From: Stromatinia cepivora
Taxonomy: Eukaryota > Ascomycota > Leotiomycetes > Helotiales > Sclerotiniaceae
NCBI GenBank assembly: GCA_014898415.1
Contig: RCTD01000016.1
Span: 1,116,001-1,180,000 of the forward strand
Direction: 5' to 3'
DNA: 64,000 nucleotides
Numbering within the stretch: position 1 is the stretch's first letter; each line of letters starts with the position of its first letter. The notes under the pieces were generated by a model. That model was given only the letters and a program-made list of their open reading frames with translations. It ran no database searches and was not told where the DNA came from. The position numbers and the translations under genes were made by a program. Shown here piece by piece: positions 49,180 to 60,989 of this stretch.

Positions 49180-50499
49180 GGGAGGAGTTGGTGGCGAAAC
49201 GTTGCATAATACCCTAGAAAGTGCGTAGAGGTAGATGTATAATACCATTTTTTCAAGTCGGAAAGCGGAAGTACCGCAAAGATATATGTATGACTCTACC
49301 TTAACTTTCTCCATTTGAAATATTCCTGCGTTCAAGTCCCGTTACTAGCTTTCCATTGTCAACATCTTCTTTAGTCCTATAAGGTTCTCCACTCCTTGGA
49401 GATAACATCCAATTAACTTTCTAATCGCTGAGCTAAGCCCAAGTTGTTGAGTATTTAGAGATTTAGAAGGAGTTGGGTGGGAAGAGGTCCTTATAAACAA
49501 AGTAGTGAGAGCCCTAAAAGTTAGCACACATTGGGATGAGGCATTAATTATCACTTCGATAATTAATCAGATTTGGGAAAGAATTAATCCAATACACTAT
49601 AATGTCACCATTGCATGGAAACTTTGGGAAACGACGAAGCTCCGAGACTAGTTTTACAGAATAGTATATTGGTGGTTGATATTCATTTTGTGTTAGGTAT
49701 TGGTTAGCGCGCTCTTCAGACTCTTTTTTAAGTAAGTGAAACTTGAAAGTCTTTCACATCCTACGACATTTACTTGTACACCTAGAACTTGAGAAATTTG
49801 CCTCTTATTGATAAACTTCCTCGAACGATTATTATCAATATAAAGTAAAAATCTGATCGGTTTCTTCAACCACATCACATCTAGGGCTCGAGGATTCCAC
49901 GTTTTCTTTCATTACTCTTTCAGTATATTATCAAGATCCAATATTACAGAGGCATTGAAGCGCAAAACGAGTGATTAGCTAACAATTTGGTGACACCGAA
50001 GGGCAAGTCGTAGATGTCTATGGAGCAGCAGCAAGACGAATCACTGGGATAAGTATATCAATATTCACCTTCAAGAGAAAGGCTGGACCAGGCTGGAAAG
50101 GAGATGCAGATTATTTCAGTTCTAAACGTGGAAAATGGAGATTCCAAGCCAAAGAGGAAGCATCAAAGAATTTTCGAGCTGATCCTGAACGCAACTTGAT
50201 ACCATCAAATATCAATTGTCAAGTAGCTGGCCGACTTCAACCGGAAAAACCCAAGCCACAGAATCAAAAAGACCCAAAAAACCCAAAATACCTACATACG
50301 ATACAATTGGATACACAAGGTTCGCTTCATCTTGAGACTCATATGATGAATAATCTTTACACTGATTCTTCTCACTTTTGAAAATTTCACCTTTATTTGT
50401 CTTCCCCACAGCTTCTTCTTTTCTCCAATCACAACCACACAGCGTCGACTTCAACACCAAAATACCACCCGCCCAGGTAACTAATTACTTCCTCAACCC
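49180..50499. other. Intergenic region, nothing recognisable
   Basis: Only short frames, none with a conserved motif. 49,980-50,200 has coding-like composition but is broken by stops; I cannot assign it. Confidence 0.5.
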
Positions 50500-51196
50500 A
50501 TGGAACATATTTCAAAAATGGAAAATAACTATGGAAAAATGAGACCATACGAAAGCATCTATGACGAAATACTTGCCAAAGCAACAAGCTCACAATACGG
50601 CTACACAGATGAACAAGTTAACAGTGTTCAGAAGGAGATGTACGAGAGATATGCCAGATATTGTGGTAGTGCCGGATCGTACTACAAGACCTGGCTGGTC
50701 GAAGACTGGATCTGCACACTTTTATGTATGCAGCGTCTTCAGACGACCTTTACCTCGATACTAATCAAGTCGCAGTCCCAAAAGAAGATCAATCCCACCT
50801 CCTGTTGAACGACACGATAGAAGAGACAAAATGCAAGTTAAACTTGGTTAGACATGCGGCATTTATGAGTTGTGCTGCGAATGGTTCAGCACCAGTTTTC
50901 TGCGATCGATTTTATGAAGGAGTCAATTCCGTGGCAGCTCAACAGTGGGAGAGCGATACCGTTGTTGACACTGGTTCAGATGGAAGCTGAGCCGACCCTA
51001 GCTGCAAACGATAATCTGCAGAGGAAAAGGTCTATGCCGATAAATGAGGGAGCACGCAAAAAGGCCAAGACGGAGAAGAGTATGCAGATTGTGATGGGCG
51101 TGGAGGTGTTGTTTTGAAGCCGAGGGATGACATTGGGGTGAAGAGTCATTTGCAAATGCTGCGGGATTTTGAGAGCAACGGCAGGCTTTGGGTATA
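50500..51196 (+). pseudogene. Doubtful small gene or decayed gene
   Basis: From ATG 50500 a frame reads MEHISKMENNYGKMRPYESI and QVNSVQKEMYERYARYCGSA up to about 50,720. Coding-like sequence then continues in another frame (SSDDLYLDTNQVAVPKEDQS to 50989) and a third (DNLQRKRSMPINEGARKKAK to 51117, then LKPRDDIGVKSHLQMLRDFE to 51196). GT-AG pairs do not join these cleanly. Either it has introns I cannot place, or frameshifts. No family is recognised. Confidence 0.35.
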
Positions 51197-52992
51197 GCCT
51201 CAGACTTTCAATTCATATACTCGAAGAATGATAGTTTAATTGAATACTAAGGGAGACTGGCACCATGATGGTGACCATAGGAGAAGAAAGCTCCGTGAAT
51301 TGCCAAATTGAGACCTGCGGGGCCACATCAGACGTGGCAATGTGCCGGTGTAATGTCTCAGTGTGAGCAAAGAGATGTGATTTTGAATACAGAAGAAAGT
51401 GTAGAAGAAAGTAAGATTACCAAAAAAGTATGTAATCTGTTGCTTGTCAAGAACAGCGAGTGCTATCAAAGACAAGTCTTGCCGTAAGTGAAGAATCAGC
51501 TTAGCTGAGTTTCTGACTCTCCTTTAAATTTCTGGTTATCCTCCTTAAAAACATCAGGAAGTATGAGATGATTTAAAATTAAATATATTTTCATGAGGGA
51601 CCAAACAAGCCGCGACTCGCAACCAAAGGCCTAGTAGGGTTTGAATTTGCATCGGGCCGGACGCACACATATCGTAAAGTGGAACCATCAGTTACCAAAT
51701 ATACCTTGGGTAGTTGCCATTGTTGCCTGTCTAGACTTGAGCTATCTTTCCTGATAGTGGATCCGGATACCTTTCCCTTACCTTCTTAAGCTTTCACATG
51801 TTGAAATATGATGTTTGATGATTGATGTGATGTCGGATGTGGCTGGTGATGTGGCCTAAGTGAGATGGTGTGACTTTCACCGTATGTAATATGCTCCGTT
51901 ATATGTAATAGGACGGACCCTGCTTCCGGAGATACGAAAGCTCAGCTCTAAATGTAGCATGTGATATATACATGTAGGTCGGTACTGACTTTTGGTTTGG
52001 TTGCGTAGAGGATTTGGAAAGATAATCTTTTAAGTCAAGCGAGCGATAAGGATCACCAGATAAGGATTCTTGGTATGTAGTATTGCCACACCTTTCTCCG
52101 TTACATTGGTTAACATTCAGTTCGTATTTTCGAATGTCTTCTTTATTGAAGAGAAAATACATAAAATCGTAAGTCCATAATAATCACTAGATATATTAGT
52201 AACATTATTAAAAGTATCCCTGCATAAAATCAAATTGAAGAATGTTTTAATGTTTGTTGTACATTCATTGTACTCGTATACTAAGGTCGCTTTCATTCAT
52301 TTTCACATGCTTCTTGGCATTGATTAGATGTCCCTGTTTCATACCGTGCGTGCTTATCAGAACCACACCGTCGCTTTCTATCAATCCACTGGATAGCATC
52401 GTCTAAAATACACCGCACACCATCCAAAGAAACAAAGAAAACTATCATACGCCAATTCCAATAATCTATCTAGCCCCTGGCAGGATACCCAATCAATCAA
52501 TGCTCACTTCAAAATTTTCAAGGTTTGTGCCTTATGTCTATGAACCTGATTCGTGGGTTCTCGCCCCGTTTGCATCAGGAATGCGTTGAGCACATGCAAA
52601 TTCACATATCTCATCTCATATATCTCCCTATATTGGAAAATTCCAGACTTGTGGCGCGTTACACCTTACCCATAGTTCTTGCTTTCCCCCGTCACTTATG
52701 AACCTCAGACACCACACACCATACACCTTTCATTGTCCGAAACCTACTTTAGATCTTCCCTCCAACATTTCTCACTTCTCACACACAGGAACGAATTGTC
52801 CAAGACCAAGCAAATAGTATGTATACTCCTGCTTATCATTACCGTCTTATGCCAGGCACGACCACCGAGATTATTATTTACAGAGAGCTATAGCATTACG
52901 GCTTCGAATCTAGGATCTAGCTGACACTGCACTCATCAATAGTTACAGATAATCTACGCCGCATATCCCAAACCTCTCAAACTCCCAACAAA
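51197..52992. other. Intergenic region
   Basis: No supported gene. An 87-codon ATG-initiated minus frame at 51,899-52,162 has no recognisable motif. The last 300 bases before 52,993 are C-rich with CACACA words, in keeping with a promoter and leader for the following gene. Confidence 0.45.
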
Positions 52993-53595
52993 ATGGCACC
53001 TCAAGTAAACGGCGAGACCCCTTCATCTGCCTTCCTCAGTGTGAGTTGTTCCACAGAATCATAAATTAATTCAAAGCAGGACACTGACGCTCTTAAAATA
53101 TAGCACCTCACATCCTACCCTCTCGTTCACGACTCAATCTCTACCTTCAAATCCAATCCATATGGCCAAAGATCTATCGATCTAACCGCAACCTCATACG
53201 AGAAATTCGGCAAGCCATTTATCCCATACCTCCAAAAGCCCTATCAATACGTCTCTCCCTACGTTGCGAAAGCTGACGAGCTCGGCGACTCTACTTTGTC
53301 TACTATCGAGACCAAATTTCCCGCTGTCAAGAAACCCACTGGTGAGCTCTACAGTGATGGAAAATACTTTGTGTTCTATCCGATTTCAAAGGGCAGCCAG
53401 GGAAAGCAGTATTTGTTGGGGAAATACGATAGTGAGGTCAAGAAGACGGAAGATCAGGGTATTTTTGGTTTTGGAAAAGCAGTTGTTAGCACGGGATTGA
53501 TCGTATCAAGTGAGGCCTTTCAATGGTTGAGTCAATTTCTGTCAGCCAAGAAGGCAGAGGCCAAGGAGACAACGAATGAGAAGATAAACAACTAG
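52993..53595 (+). CDS. Cap20/Mpl1-like perilipin family lipid-droplet protein
   Basis: Two exons (52993-53040 and 53104-53595) separated by a 63-bp intron with donor GTGAGT, a CTGAC branch-like site and acceptor ATATAG. The product is 179 residues, close to the usual 180 or so. The start MAPQVNG, then HLTSYPLVHDSISTFKSNPYGQRS, KPYQYVSPYVAKADELGD and FPAVKKPT, is characteristic of Colletotrichum Cap20 and Metarhizium Mpl1. These perilipin-type proteins coat lipid droplets and, in plant and insect pathogens, support appressorium turgor and virulence. C-terminal AVVSTGLIVSSEAFQWLSQFL is the conserved amphipathic end. The gene is intact. Function in this organism is inferred from the family. Confidence 0.92.
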
Positions 53596-54781
53596 GAAAT
53601 ACTGAAGGATGAGAAGAGGCAGTAAGGCAGTAATGCGGCGCGAGATTTTAGTGGAATGATGAATACGGCGATACCCTCTCTTGCGAATGAACCGGAATGT
53701 GGGAAATGAACGACGGAATGACGGGAAATGAAGTACTATAATTGCCGTACATTTATAAGGTTACATTCTGGATTTCTCTAGCTTTCTTGTTGATTCATTT
53801 TTGAATGAGATCTAGGATTTATTCCGCATGTATTTTCGCCCAGGAATGGCGACAACGATTAGCTATATCTTGCTTCTAATGGATCGCTTATACTACAGAC
53901 GTATTTATTCCATTGTACCTCCTTAACCATGAAGATGATTACATGTGCAAGATTTGATGTTGTGGTACATTGCCTATAGACCAATTCAAAGATATTACCT
54001 TTGTTCAGCAAGATGTTGATGAAGATCTGTTCCTGGCGGGGGTGGGGGGTGTTTCGATACACAGTATATATACACAGGGTAATCAGCTACTTCATATGCG
54101 GAGATTTCCATCCCACATGATGAGATACCAGCATTAGATTATTTGACTTGGGTATATATTTAAGTTGGTAGAATGGGCTCTCGGCTGATATTCACTACGA
54201 GTGTGAGTTATTCGGAGTTTAAAAGATCAACAACCTCATCACCCTATCGCACAACAACCTGCATGTCGGATTTTAAGGTCTGCGGCTGATTGATTACATT
54301 GATATGATTAATCATGTTGGTCTCAGACTCAGGGCCATTTCCGGAGTTCAGGAGTTGCTATTATTGGCTTTCGTTTACCTTTGTGAGGGGTAATCATCAC
54401 TATTTGGCAGGGGTCCTGTACCAGATTATCGGGATATGGCGCCAAGATTGCTAAGGTTCATCATGTTCTGTTTGCGGGCATGAACCACTTGTTGATCTTT
54501 TATCTCCGATTTTTGGGCACGTCATGTATTACAAGTCTATTATACAATAAGTGAATGATGGCTTGGTGAGGGGAAGTTTGTATAAAGAGAAGTGAATGTC
54601 TTCGAGATAGGAAACTTTTTTATACTCCAATAAAATCATCTTCAAATCAATTCCCTTCTTGACTCTTACTCAAAACAATAACAACCAACAATCCACCAAC
54701 AATCCACCAACAATCCACCAACAACATCATTTAAACTTAGCACCCAACATCAAACTCTCATACGATAACTCTACAATAAAA
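53596..54781. other. Intergenic region
   Basis: Contains the 3' UTR of the lipid-droplet gene and the promoter and leader of the next. A 12-bp tandem repeat of CAACAATCCACC (about 54,685-54,724) lies in the 5' leader just upstream of ATG 54782. Confidence 0.6.
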
Positions 54782-55697
54782 ATGTCCTCCCAAACTCAAC
54801 CAAAAGTTCTCTTCGTACTCACTTCCCATGATAAAATGGGCAATTCTGGAAAGCCTACAGGCTGGTATCTTGTTCGTCTACTCTCACTTTCCCTACTTCT
54901 CGCCTTCCTTACCATTCTACCTCCTACCATACCTTATTCTATCCCCCTTTAAAGATCACAATTAACATCTCCTCCCTTACCTAGCCCGAATTTGCCCATC
55001 CATATGATATCCTCGCTCCCCACACTCAAATAACCATCGCTTCCGTCCTCGGTGGTGCCTCACCTTTGGACCCTGCATCTATCGAAGCCTCCAAGGATGA
55101 TGTCTCTGTCAATTTCTTGAAGACTCAGGAATCTTTATGGAAGAATACTGCCCCTCTTTCAGATTTCGTAGGAAAAGCTGCGGAATTTGATGCCATTTTC
55201 TATGTTGGTGGTCATGGTCGTATGTCTTCCTTCTCTCCTCCTTCTGCCACCTTGATACTTAGGGTGCCAGATATGAGTCCCCCTCACTAACGGTATGAAT
55301 AGCAATGTTCGATCTCGCCCACAACGAAACATCCCAAAAAATCATTTCCGAATTCCACTCTCTCAACAGAGTCATCGCGGCCGTCTGTCACGGTCCTGCA
55401 GCCCTTGCCTATGCCAAGCTTCCTTCTGGCAGGTATTTCCTCGAAGATATCCCAGTGACGGGATTCTCGAATACCGAGGAGGAGAACTATGGAGTTGTTG
55501 ATGTCATGCCCTTTGAGTTAGAAACGGCTTTGAATGAAACTAGCAATGGCAAGTATGAAAAGGCGGCAGAAAATTTTGCGGCAAAGGTGGTCGTTGCGAG
55601 AGACGGAAAGGTTATTACAGGACAAAATCCAGCGAGTGCTAGTGGGGTTGGAGAGGCTATTTTGGCGGAGTTGAAAAAGGAGAGAAAGAGTGCTTAA
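54782..55697 (+). CDS. DJ-1/PfpI superfamily protein, Hsp31-like glyoxalase III
   Basis: Three exons (54782-54871, 54985-55219, 55303-55697) with introns of 113 and 83 bp give 239 residues. Hsp31-type proteins convert methylglyoxal to lactate without glutathione and act as stress chaperones in the cytosol. The family catalytic set is visible: Glu32 in WYLPEFAHPYD, the GGHG turn at 105-108, and Cys137-His138 in the nucleophile elbow AAVCHGPAAL. GQNPASA near the C-terminus is also conserved. Exon joins (WYL|PEF and GGHG|PMFD) are supported by the family alignment. The gene is intact. The short repeat in its leader may affect translation, but that is speculation. Confidence 0.92.
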
Positions 55698-56318
55698 ATT
55701 TATCTTTGGGGAGACCTGATCTATGCAGGGGCTGAAGGGAGCAGAGTGGTTATTGGGAGCTGTTGCAAGGCATGTGTAAATTACTGTATGAATTATAATA
55801 GACAAATCTCAGAATTTCTATATGCTTCTGTGTCGAAGTGAGCTAGCTGCCCGCATGCATTAGCTATGGACTGAATAAAACCTGTCGATTGTGAAGGTTT
55901 CAAGCTCCGCAGCTTCGAAAATTCCTAAACATAACTTTGGAAGGGATAGGCAACCGATTTTATATCACTGATGAATTCTTCTTGGATACAGTAGACTCGT
56001 AGGAACTATGATTCGTTAGTAATTTAAGTTACTGAAAAAATTGTCCAAGCTAATTAAAGTATTAAAGGAAAGCCACCACCCTTCATTGCAAAGGTAATTA
56101 ACCTACTAACTCCTTAACCCAATAGACTTAGCAACAACATCGACCCTTCTTCAAAGGTTTGATTTGGTGACTTTGAGAGGCATCGGCAATCTCAAAAGGT
56201 CCAGCCATATCTGCGACACAACCATCATGTCACTTGACGACTTCTGTGGATCAAAGCTTTTCATAGCTTCCTCGTCAGCTTTGAATTAAACCCATTTCTT
56301 TCCTATCCACTTCTCCTA
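55698..56318. other. Intergenic region
   Basis: 3' UTR of the Hsp31-like gene plus about 0.5 kb without a recognised gene. A 26-codon minus frame near 56,134-56,214 ending in three Cys codons is too short to call. Confidence 0.5.
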
Positions 56319-57148
56319 TCAGATCATCCTTGCGCGTCCTCCCCCATCTTCCAGTGGAGCCATATGACCTCGGTTCTCAAAAACACTTTTCTCGACTACG
56401 CCCATTTTGACACCACCATTATCACCAAGTCCATTTCCAGTCCGGTTCATGTGCCTCAGAGTTTTGACATAGAAAAGACCACATTTTTGTATGTTTTTTG
56501 CGAGAGTGATGGGTATGAGCACCTTCTTTTGTAGTTTCGAAAATAGATTATAAGGTTATGGGTATTCTGCGGACGCCATAAATGAGAATTTTATCCAGTA
56601 CTCGTGGATCTAAACCAGCAAGAGAATTGTTCCATTTTAAGGCAGCAAAGGCAGCAGAAAAGGAATACCAAAGTCAGGTCGGTAGCTAGAAGAGCGTGCG
56701 ACGTTCATTCCAGACGGAGGTGAAGATTGAATTATTGGCTCAGCAAGAATAAAACCTAAGAATAGGCGTGGATGTATAGTTGGGAGCCTAACCCTAGAAG
56801 GTTCTATGTCGAGAAGTGCCAAAATTCTACTTATAACTGGGCTGCACCAAAGCTATGTCCTATGCCTACTATAGGTCGGGGCATTTGCTCTCAAAAGATG
56901 TTTACCATATGTAAGAGATCCCTTGAATGACCGAAATATGAGTCTATAGCCAGTTAACATTAAGTAGCCGCGACTATTGGTAATGTACTAGGAAAGATCT
57001 TAAAGAACTGACATCGCCCTGTGCATGTTCGTTCAATACGCTATTAGCTCTATGAATAGATAAGTCGGCTATCCATAAGTTCCTTATTTTGAACCCGAGC
57101 TTCTCCGATAATTGAAATAGATCATCTCCTAATGGCTCATAAGCCTCC
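56319..57148 (-). pseudogene. Alpha/beta-hydrolase relic
   Basis: Homology to a fungal alpha/beta-hydrolase family is spread over three frames of the minus strand. From 57,148: EAYEPLGDDLFQLSEKLGFK, then RNLWIADLSIHRANSVLNEH. From about 56,950: GHSRDLLHMVN, then MPRPIVGIGHSFGAAQL, with the nucleophile elbow GHSFG at 56846-56860. From 56,822: HPRLFLGFILAEPIIQ and YRPDF. The end at 56,319-56,522 has RTGNGLGDNGGVKMG and the catalytic-His region FENRGHMAPLE. Stops interrupt it (for example after VNIF and AAQL), and at least two frame changes are needed. The N-terminal part before EAYEPL is not recognisable. It looks like an old single-copy pseudogene; substrate unknown. Confidence 0.75.
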
Positions 57149-58060
57149 TATGACAAAAGATGTGAGTTTATCAGGTACTAGTCATGACTGGCACGTGGTA
57201 ACACTTCTATCCACAGAGAGAGAACGTTAAGCAGAAACGACGGAAGGCATACCCATGATTGGAAATGCTTATAGCGTGAATTAAAACGACCGAATCGAAC
57301 GAGATGAGATAAAGATAGGTTCAAGCTGGTTCTATTATAAAATGAGTGCATAATTATCGCCGTCTACATACAAATGCCATCAAATGCTACTGCGTACCTA
57401 TTCTAGAATCTAACATGCTGGCTAAGATCGCTCAATGCAAAGACAGTGCAGGAACTTCCTAAGCGATACCATTGATGTTGATGGATCCTATTATCCTCAC
57501 AAGAAAAGATATGGGAAACTTGTAAAGTTTTGTAAAGTAAATATTTGAGCGAAAGGTGAAGAGTCTGAGGAAGGAAGAAAGCAGACTGGTCTCCGGTCTC
57601 CTTTCTACCCCTATTCTTCCTTCTCCACCAGCGAAGCGACGGTAGTTCTTCAAAGTAGATGGACTCAGAGATTTAAGATTGAAATGAGTAGGTGGAGACC
57701 TAGGCTTTGCCACGGAGATGTGAATCGATCTGCTGTGTAGTTAGTACCTTCGATATGAGAGGCTTTCCAGTGTAGAAGACAAGTACGATGGCAAGTAAGA
57801 CAGACATATCTCACTTTCACTCTCATTCGATCCTCACACTATTTCACCTCAAAACAAATCTACAACCATCACCTCCCCACTATAAATTCACTGTCGCCAT
57901 CAGTCAGTTAGTCAGTCCCCCACGCACAAGAATCAACCAACCAACCAACCAAATAGCAAAAACCAAGTCGCGCATGGGAAAATCCCCATAATGATAGGAT
58001 TTTATTACTAGCAGAACCCTTCGAAATGGGGTCAAATCTGTTCGTTATCAAACACCCCAC

Positions 58061-58102
58061 CCACCCGAAGGTGGTTAAAGCGCAGTGGTATATCCACTGC
58101 GC
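58061..58102. other. Two adjacent perfect hairpins
   Basis: CCACC-CGAA-GGTGG (58061-58074) is followed after five bases by GCGCAGTGG-TATAT-CCACTGCGC (58080-58102). On the minus strand the first has a UUCG tetraloop, and TGGCGCAGTGG there resembles a tRNA A box. No full tRNA cloverleaf or B box could be drawn. Confidence 0.6.
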
Positions 58103-58353
58103 CAGGGCGGCTCGATGAGATGTTTGATAGACGACTTGTGCCTGTTTGAGTATGTATTGATGTTTAAGCGAGGACGGAAAAGTAAAAGAGTATTTCAATG
58201 CGATGCTCATGCATATTAGTTATTTCCACCAGATTACCTGAAGTACACAGAGCCACAGTGAAATGATATTCTAGTTCTGCTTACGCATGAATTACTTGTA
58301 CCGAAAATGAATTAGACAAATTTATCCAAAGAAGCCTCTCCCATAAAAGATCT

Positions 58354-58670
58354 CTAGCTCATACAAGTTCTCTCGACATTACAAAAGATCTTGTCGCATT
58401 GCGTCTGCTCCGCTACTCCGCAGGAAGTCTTACTGACCCGAGTTTTATGTCCATGGCGAGGGTTTTGAATAAGCAGAAAGAGATAATCTGAAGTAAAACT
58501 GCTGGACTTACCGTCGAGGAATGAAATAAAACGAAAGGTCAGAGGAGAAAGATGGCGACAATAACTTGTGCATGACAACTAGATGAGGTGAGACGAGACG
58601 AATACTAACAGAAAGTGCGCGAAAAGCTCCAAAAGGCAAAAACGGTCAACAAGTTGAACGCGTTCGCCAT
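58354..58670 (-). CDS. Candidate small cysteine-containing protein (low confidence)
   Basis: One GT-AG model joins 58670-58610 and 58487-58354 (122-bp intron, donor GTTAGT, acceptor TTCAG). It gives 64 residues, starting MANAFNLLTVFAFWSF (hydrophobic, signal-like) and ending with TSCGVAEQTQCDKIFCNVER followed by TCMS, with four cysteines. Small Cys-rich secreted proteins are common in fungi, but no family was recognised. The model rests only on splice signals and composition; it may be non-coding. Confidence 0.25.
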
Positions 58671-59688
58671 GTTATTCCTAGGCCAAGGAATCCTCAAAGT
58701 CCATGAAAGCATTTACTAACTGTAGAGAAATAGCAATTCTCTGCAGCTAGGTAATCATTCCATCGCCATTTCGTCCGCTCACTATGTCAGGATTAGCGGC
58801 TACCTATTTACTGTACATGCTGTGAAGAACTGCTGTTGTAAAGTTGATCATTCATAAATCCCTACCTCAGACCAATCCTTCGACTAGGAGATGTGCGACG
58901 TGAGGTACTAAATAATACGTCTACTCCCCGACGGCTGTTGATGCATATACAGTAGTGTAAAAGATGGACTAGGTATCGATACACCATTCTCCGTCATCTG
59001 CGACCCTATCTTCAAAAAGGAGTAACAGTCACATACCACCCAAAGCACAAAGAATCATTAGACATGAATTTCAAGACCATAATTTTCATTCACTTGGCCG
59101 TTTTCCCTCTTTCCCTTACTTTAATAAAGATCTCATTTTGCTTCGCTAAAGGTTTCATATGCAAACATCATATCGCAACTTTATGAATGCCATGCTACTA
59201 TGCTCCCTCTCCCAAGTAGGATATCCCTGCTCAGCAAGCCTATCCTATTCAGAAAGATAGTCCCAAAGACCATTCATTCATGGATCACACGATCCCGCCC
59301 AAATCCGGCCCTACAAACACACCGACGCCCATACCTAGCACAAAAATCACATAATACGCCCTCTGTAACGCCCGCCCGCCAATATCCATCGATTCCGGGT
59401 ATGAAGTGAGGTTTCGTATCCTCGAATGCCTTTGCCTGCCTACCAGCCATATTGACCTAGACAAGGCAAGCTTAAATAACTTCGCTCAAAAAGGCCTGTC
59501 GCAAAAAAAGTCGCAAGAAAAAGAATGAAAGGAATAAAGAAAAAAGTAACAAAAAGAGAAAGAAACCCCAATGTCATAGTCATCCCAGTATACATGCAGT
59601 CCTAAACCACCATAATCCAATTCCGAAATTTGTAACCAGATGTCTTGTAGTCTTATGCCCATTTTTATTCACCAAGTTTTTTTTTTGC

Positions 59689-60989
59689 TTAATCGATCGT
59701 CATGCGATTCGATTGTTTTTGAGAGTGACTGAGATCTGGTAATTCGGTCATATTGTCGATTTTCTCCTCTTCACCACCGATCTTTCGTTTTCTCAAATGT
59801 GGCTTAAGACCTTTATTGAAATTTGCCGTACACAAGGAAGCGTTCACGATCGTTAGGATAATCAGAATGATTGTGATGACGGCGAAACTTGTCAAATTCT
59901 TACGAACTGGCAAATAGTCTGCAGCTTTGGCCGGTTGGTACATTCGGGCAAGTTTGAAGATGAAGTAGGCTAGACCACAATGGAAAATGAAAATGGCTGA
60001 GAGCATTCCTGGTTTGTTTTCGCGACGAGTCCAGAAGGCGGCCATGAATAGAATGAAGATGGTAACGGGAATGGCGGCTATTGTCAAGCCGAACTCGAAA
60101 TCCTGTACACCAGTAACGATAACTAGAAATTGGACCGTGAATCCCAGGAAGAAGAAAAAATCAAATTTCAACAAGGCAATATAAATCTAGTTTTATTAGT
60201 CTTCATGAGATCGAAAATATGGAGACCGTTGAACTCACTTGGTAGGTCAGGAATCTGCGTTTCATTCGCAAATCAGCGCTGATGTGTTTGTAAATCGTCC
60301 AGGCAAATTCGTCGTAAAGTTTCCAAGCTATGAGTGACATCAAGACGGTAAAGAAAGCGATAATACATGGAACTGCGACTAGAAATCCTTGCACATCCGG
60401 CCAGACATTTGCATTCGCATCCACATAACCAAGGTCACCCAATGATTCAATCGCTGTTTGAATTTGATCGTATTGAATGGAGGCGTATATCAGCATTCCA
60501 CCATTGTACATGCAAAGACCGATAACCTGAATTGTGTTCTTAAGTCGTAACGAATCGTATACCAAGACAACTTGATAGAGGAAACCAAAAATGAATAGGG
60601 TGAGATAGGTTGGGATTGTTCGATCGAGGGCTATTTGTTCTTTGCCTTTAACCAGACTCGTTTGGAACTTTGCGAATACATATCTAGTGATACATGTTAT
60701 TAGATGAACTCCAAGAACGATGTTGTATCCTCTTCAATGTTGTTAAAACTTACGATTCAATGGCTAAAACTGCTGCGGCTTGTATGGTTGCGGCAAGCAT
60801 GAACGCCCACGTCCATGTGGTATTTGGAATATACATCTTCTCTTTTCTACTTGTTGCTATCCCGTTAGGTCCTGATGTGAGTCCTTCACGATGAAAATAA
60901 CCTCCAGCGTCTTGTTCATATGGTCCCTGACCAAGAGAAAGCAGGGACTTTCGAGAGTCTTTGCTGAAAGCCACGTCTGCGGTGTTCAA
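59689..60989 (-). CDS. UPF0658 Golgi apparatus membrane protein
   Basis: Three coding segments, 60989-60754, 60683-60239 and 60186-59689, with introns of 70 and 52 bp; joins IES|YVFAKFQ and LTYQ|IYIALLK keep the frame. The family (S. pombe SPAC1952.10c-like) is a multi-spanning Golgi membrane protein of unknown function. It is recognised by RLKNTIQVIGLCMYNGGMLI, LYDEFAWTIYKHISADLRMK, LLKFDFFFFLGFTVQFLV, FWTRRENK and the ending CTANFNKGLKPHLRKRK. At least seven hydrophobic segments are visible. The start is uncertain: the frame is open to 60989 but begins there with TTG after an in-frame stop; the first ATG is 60836 (341 residues). The coding-looking N-terminal 51 residues suggest an unplaced 5' exon or a mutated start. 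Confidence 0.85.

Larger units (their letters stand above)
57149..59688. other. Intergenic region with hairpins and one small candidate gene
   Basis: No large gene. Noted within it: AACC repeats at about 57,936-57,951, a double hairpin at 58,061-58,102, and a possible small cysteine-rich protein at 58,354-58,670. The rest holds only short unsupported frames. Confidence 0.5.

Noticed and set aside
51899..52162. 87-codon ATG-initiated minus frame
   Set aside because: No motif or recognisable context; not strong enough to call.
57459..57713. 84-codon minus frame
   Set aside because: It has no ATG at the stated start (GTG) and no recognisable motif.
58040..58140. Possible tRNA gene
   Set aside because: Only an A-box-like word and hairpins; no acceptor stem, anticodon arm or B box could be paired.
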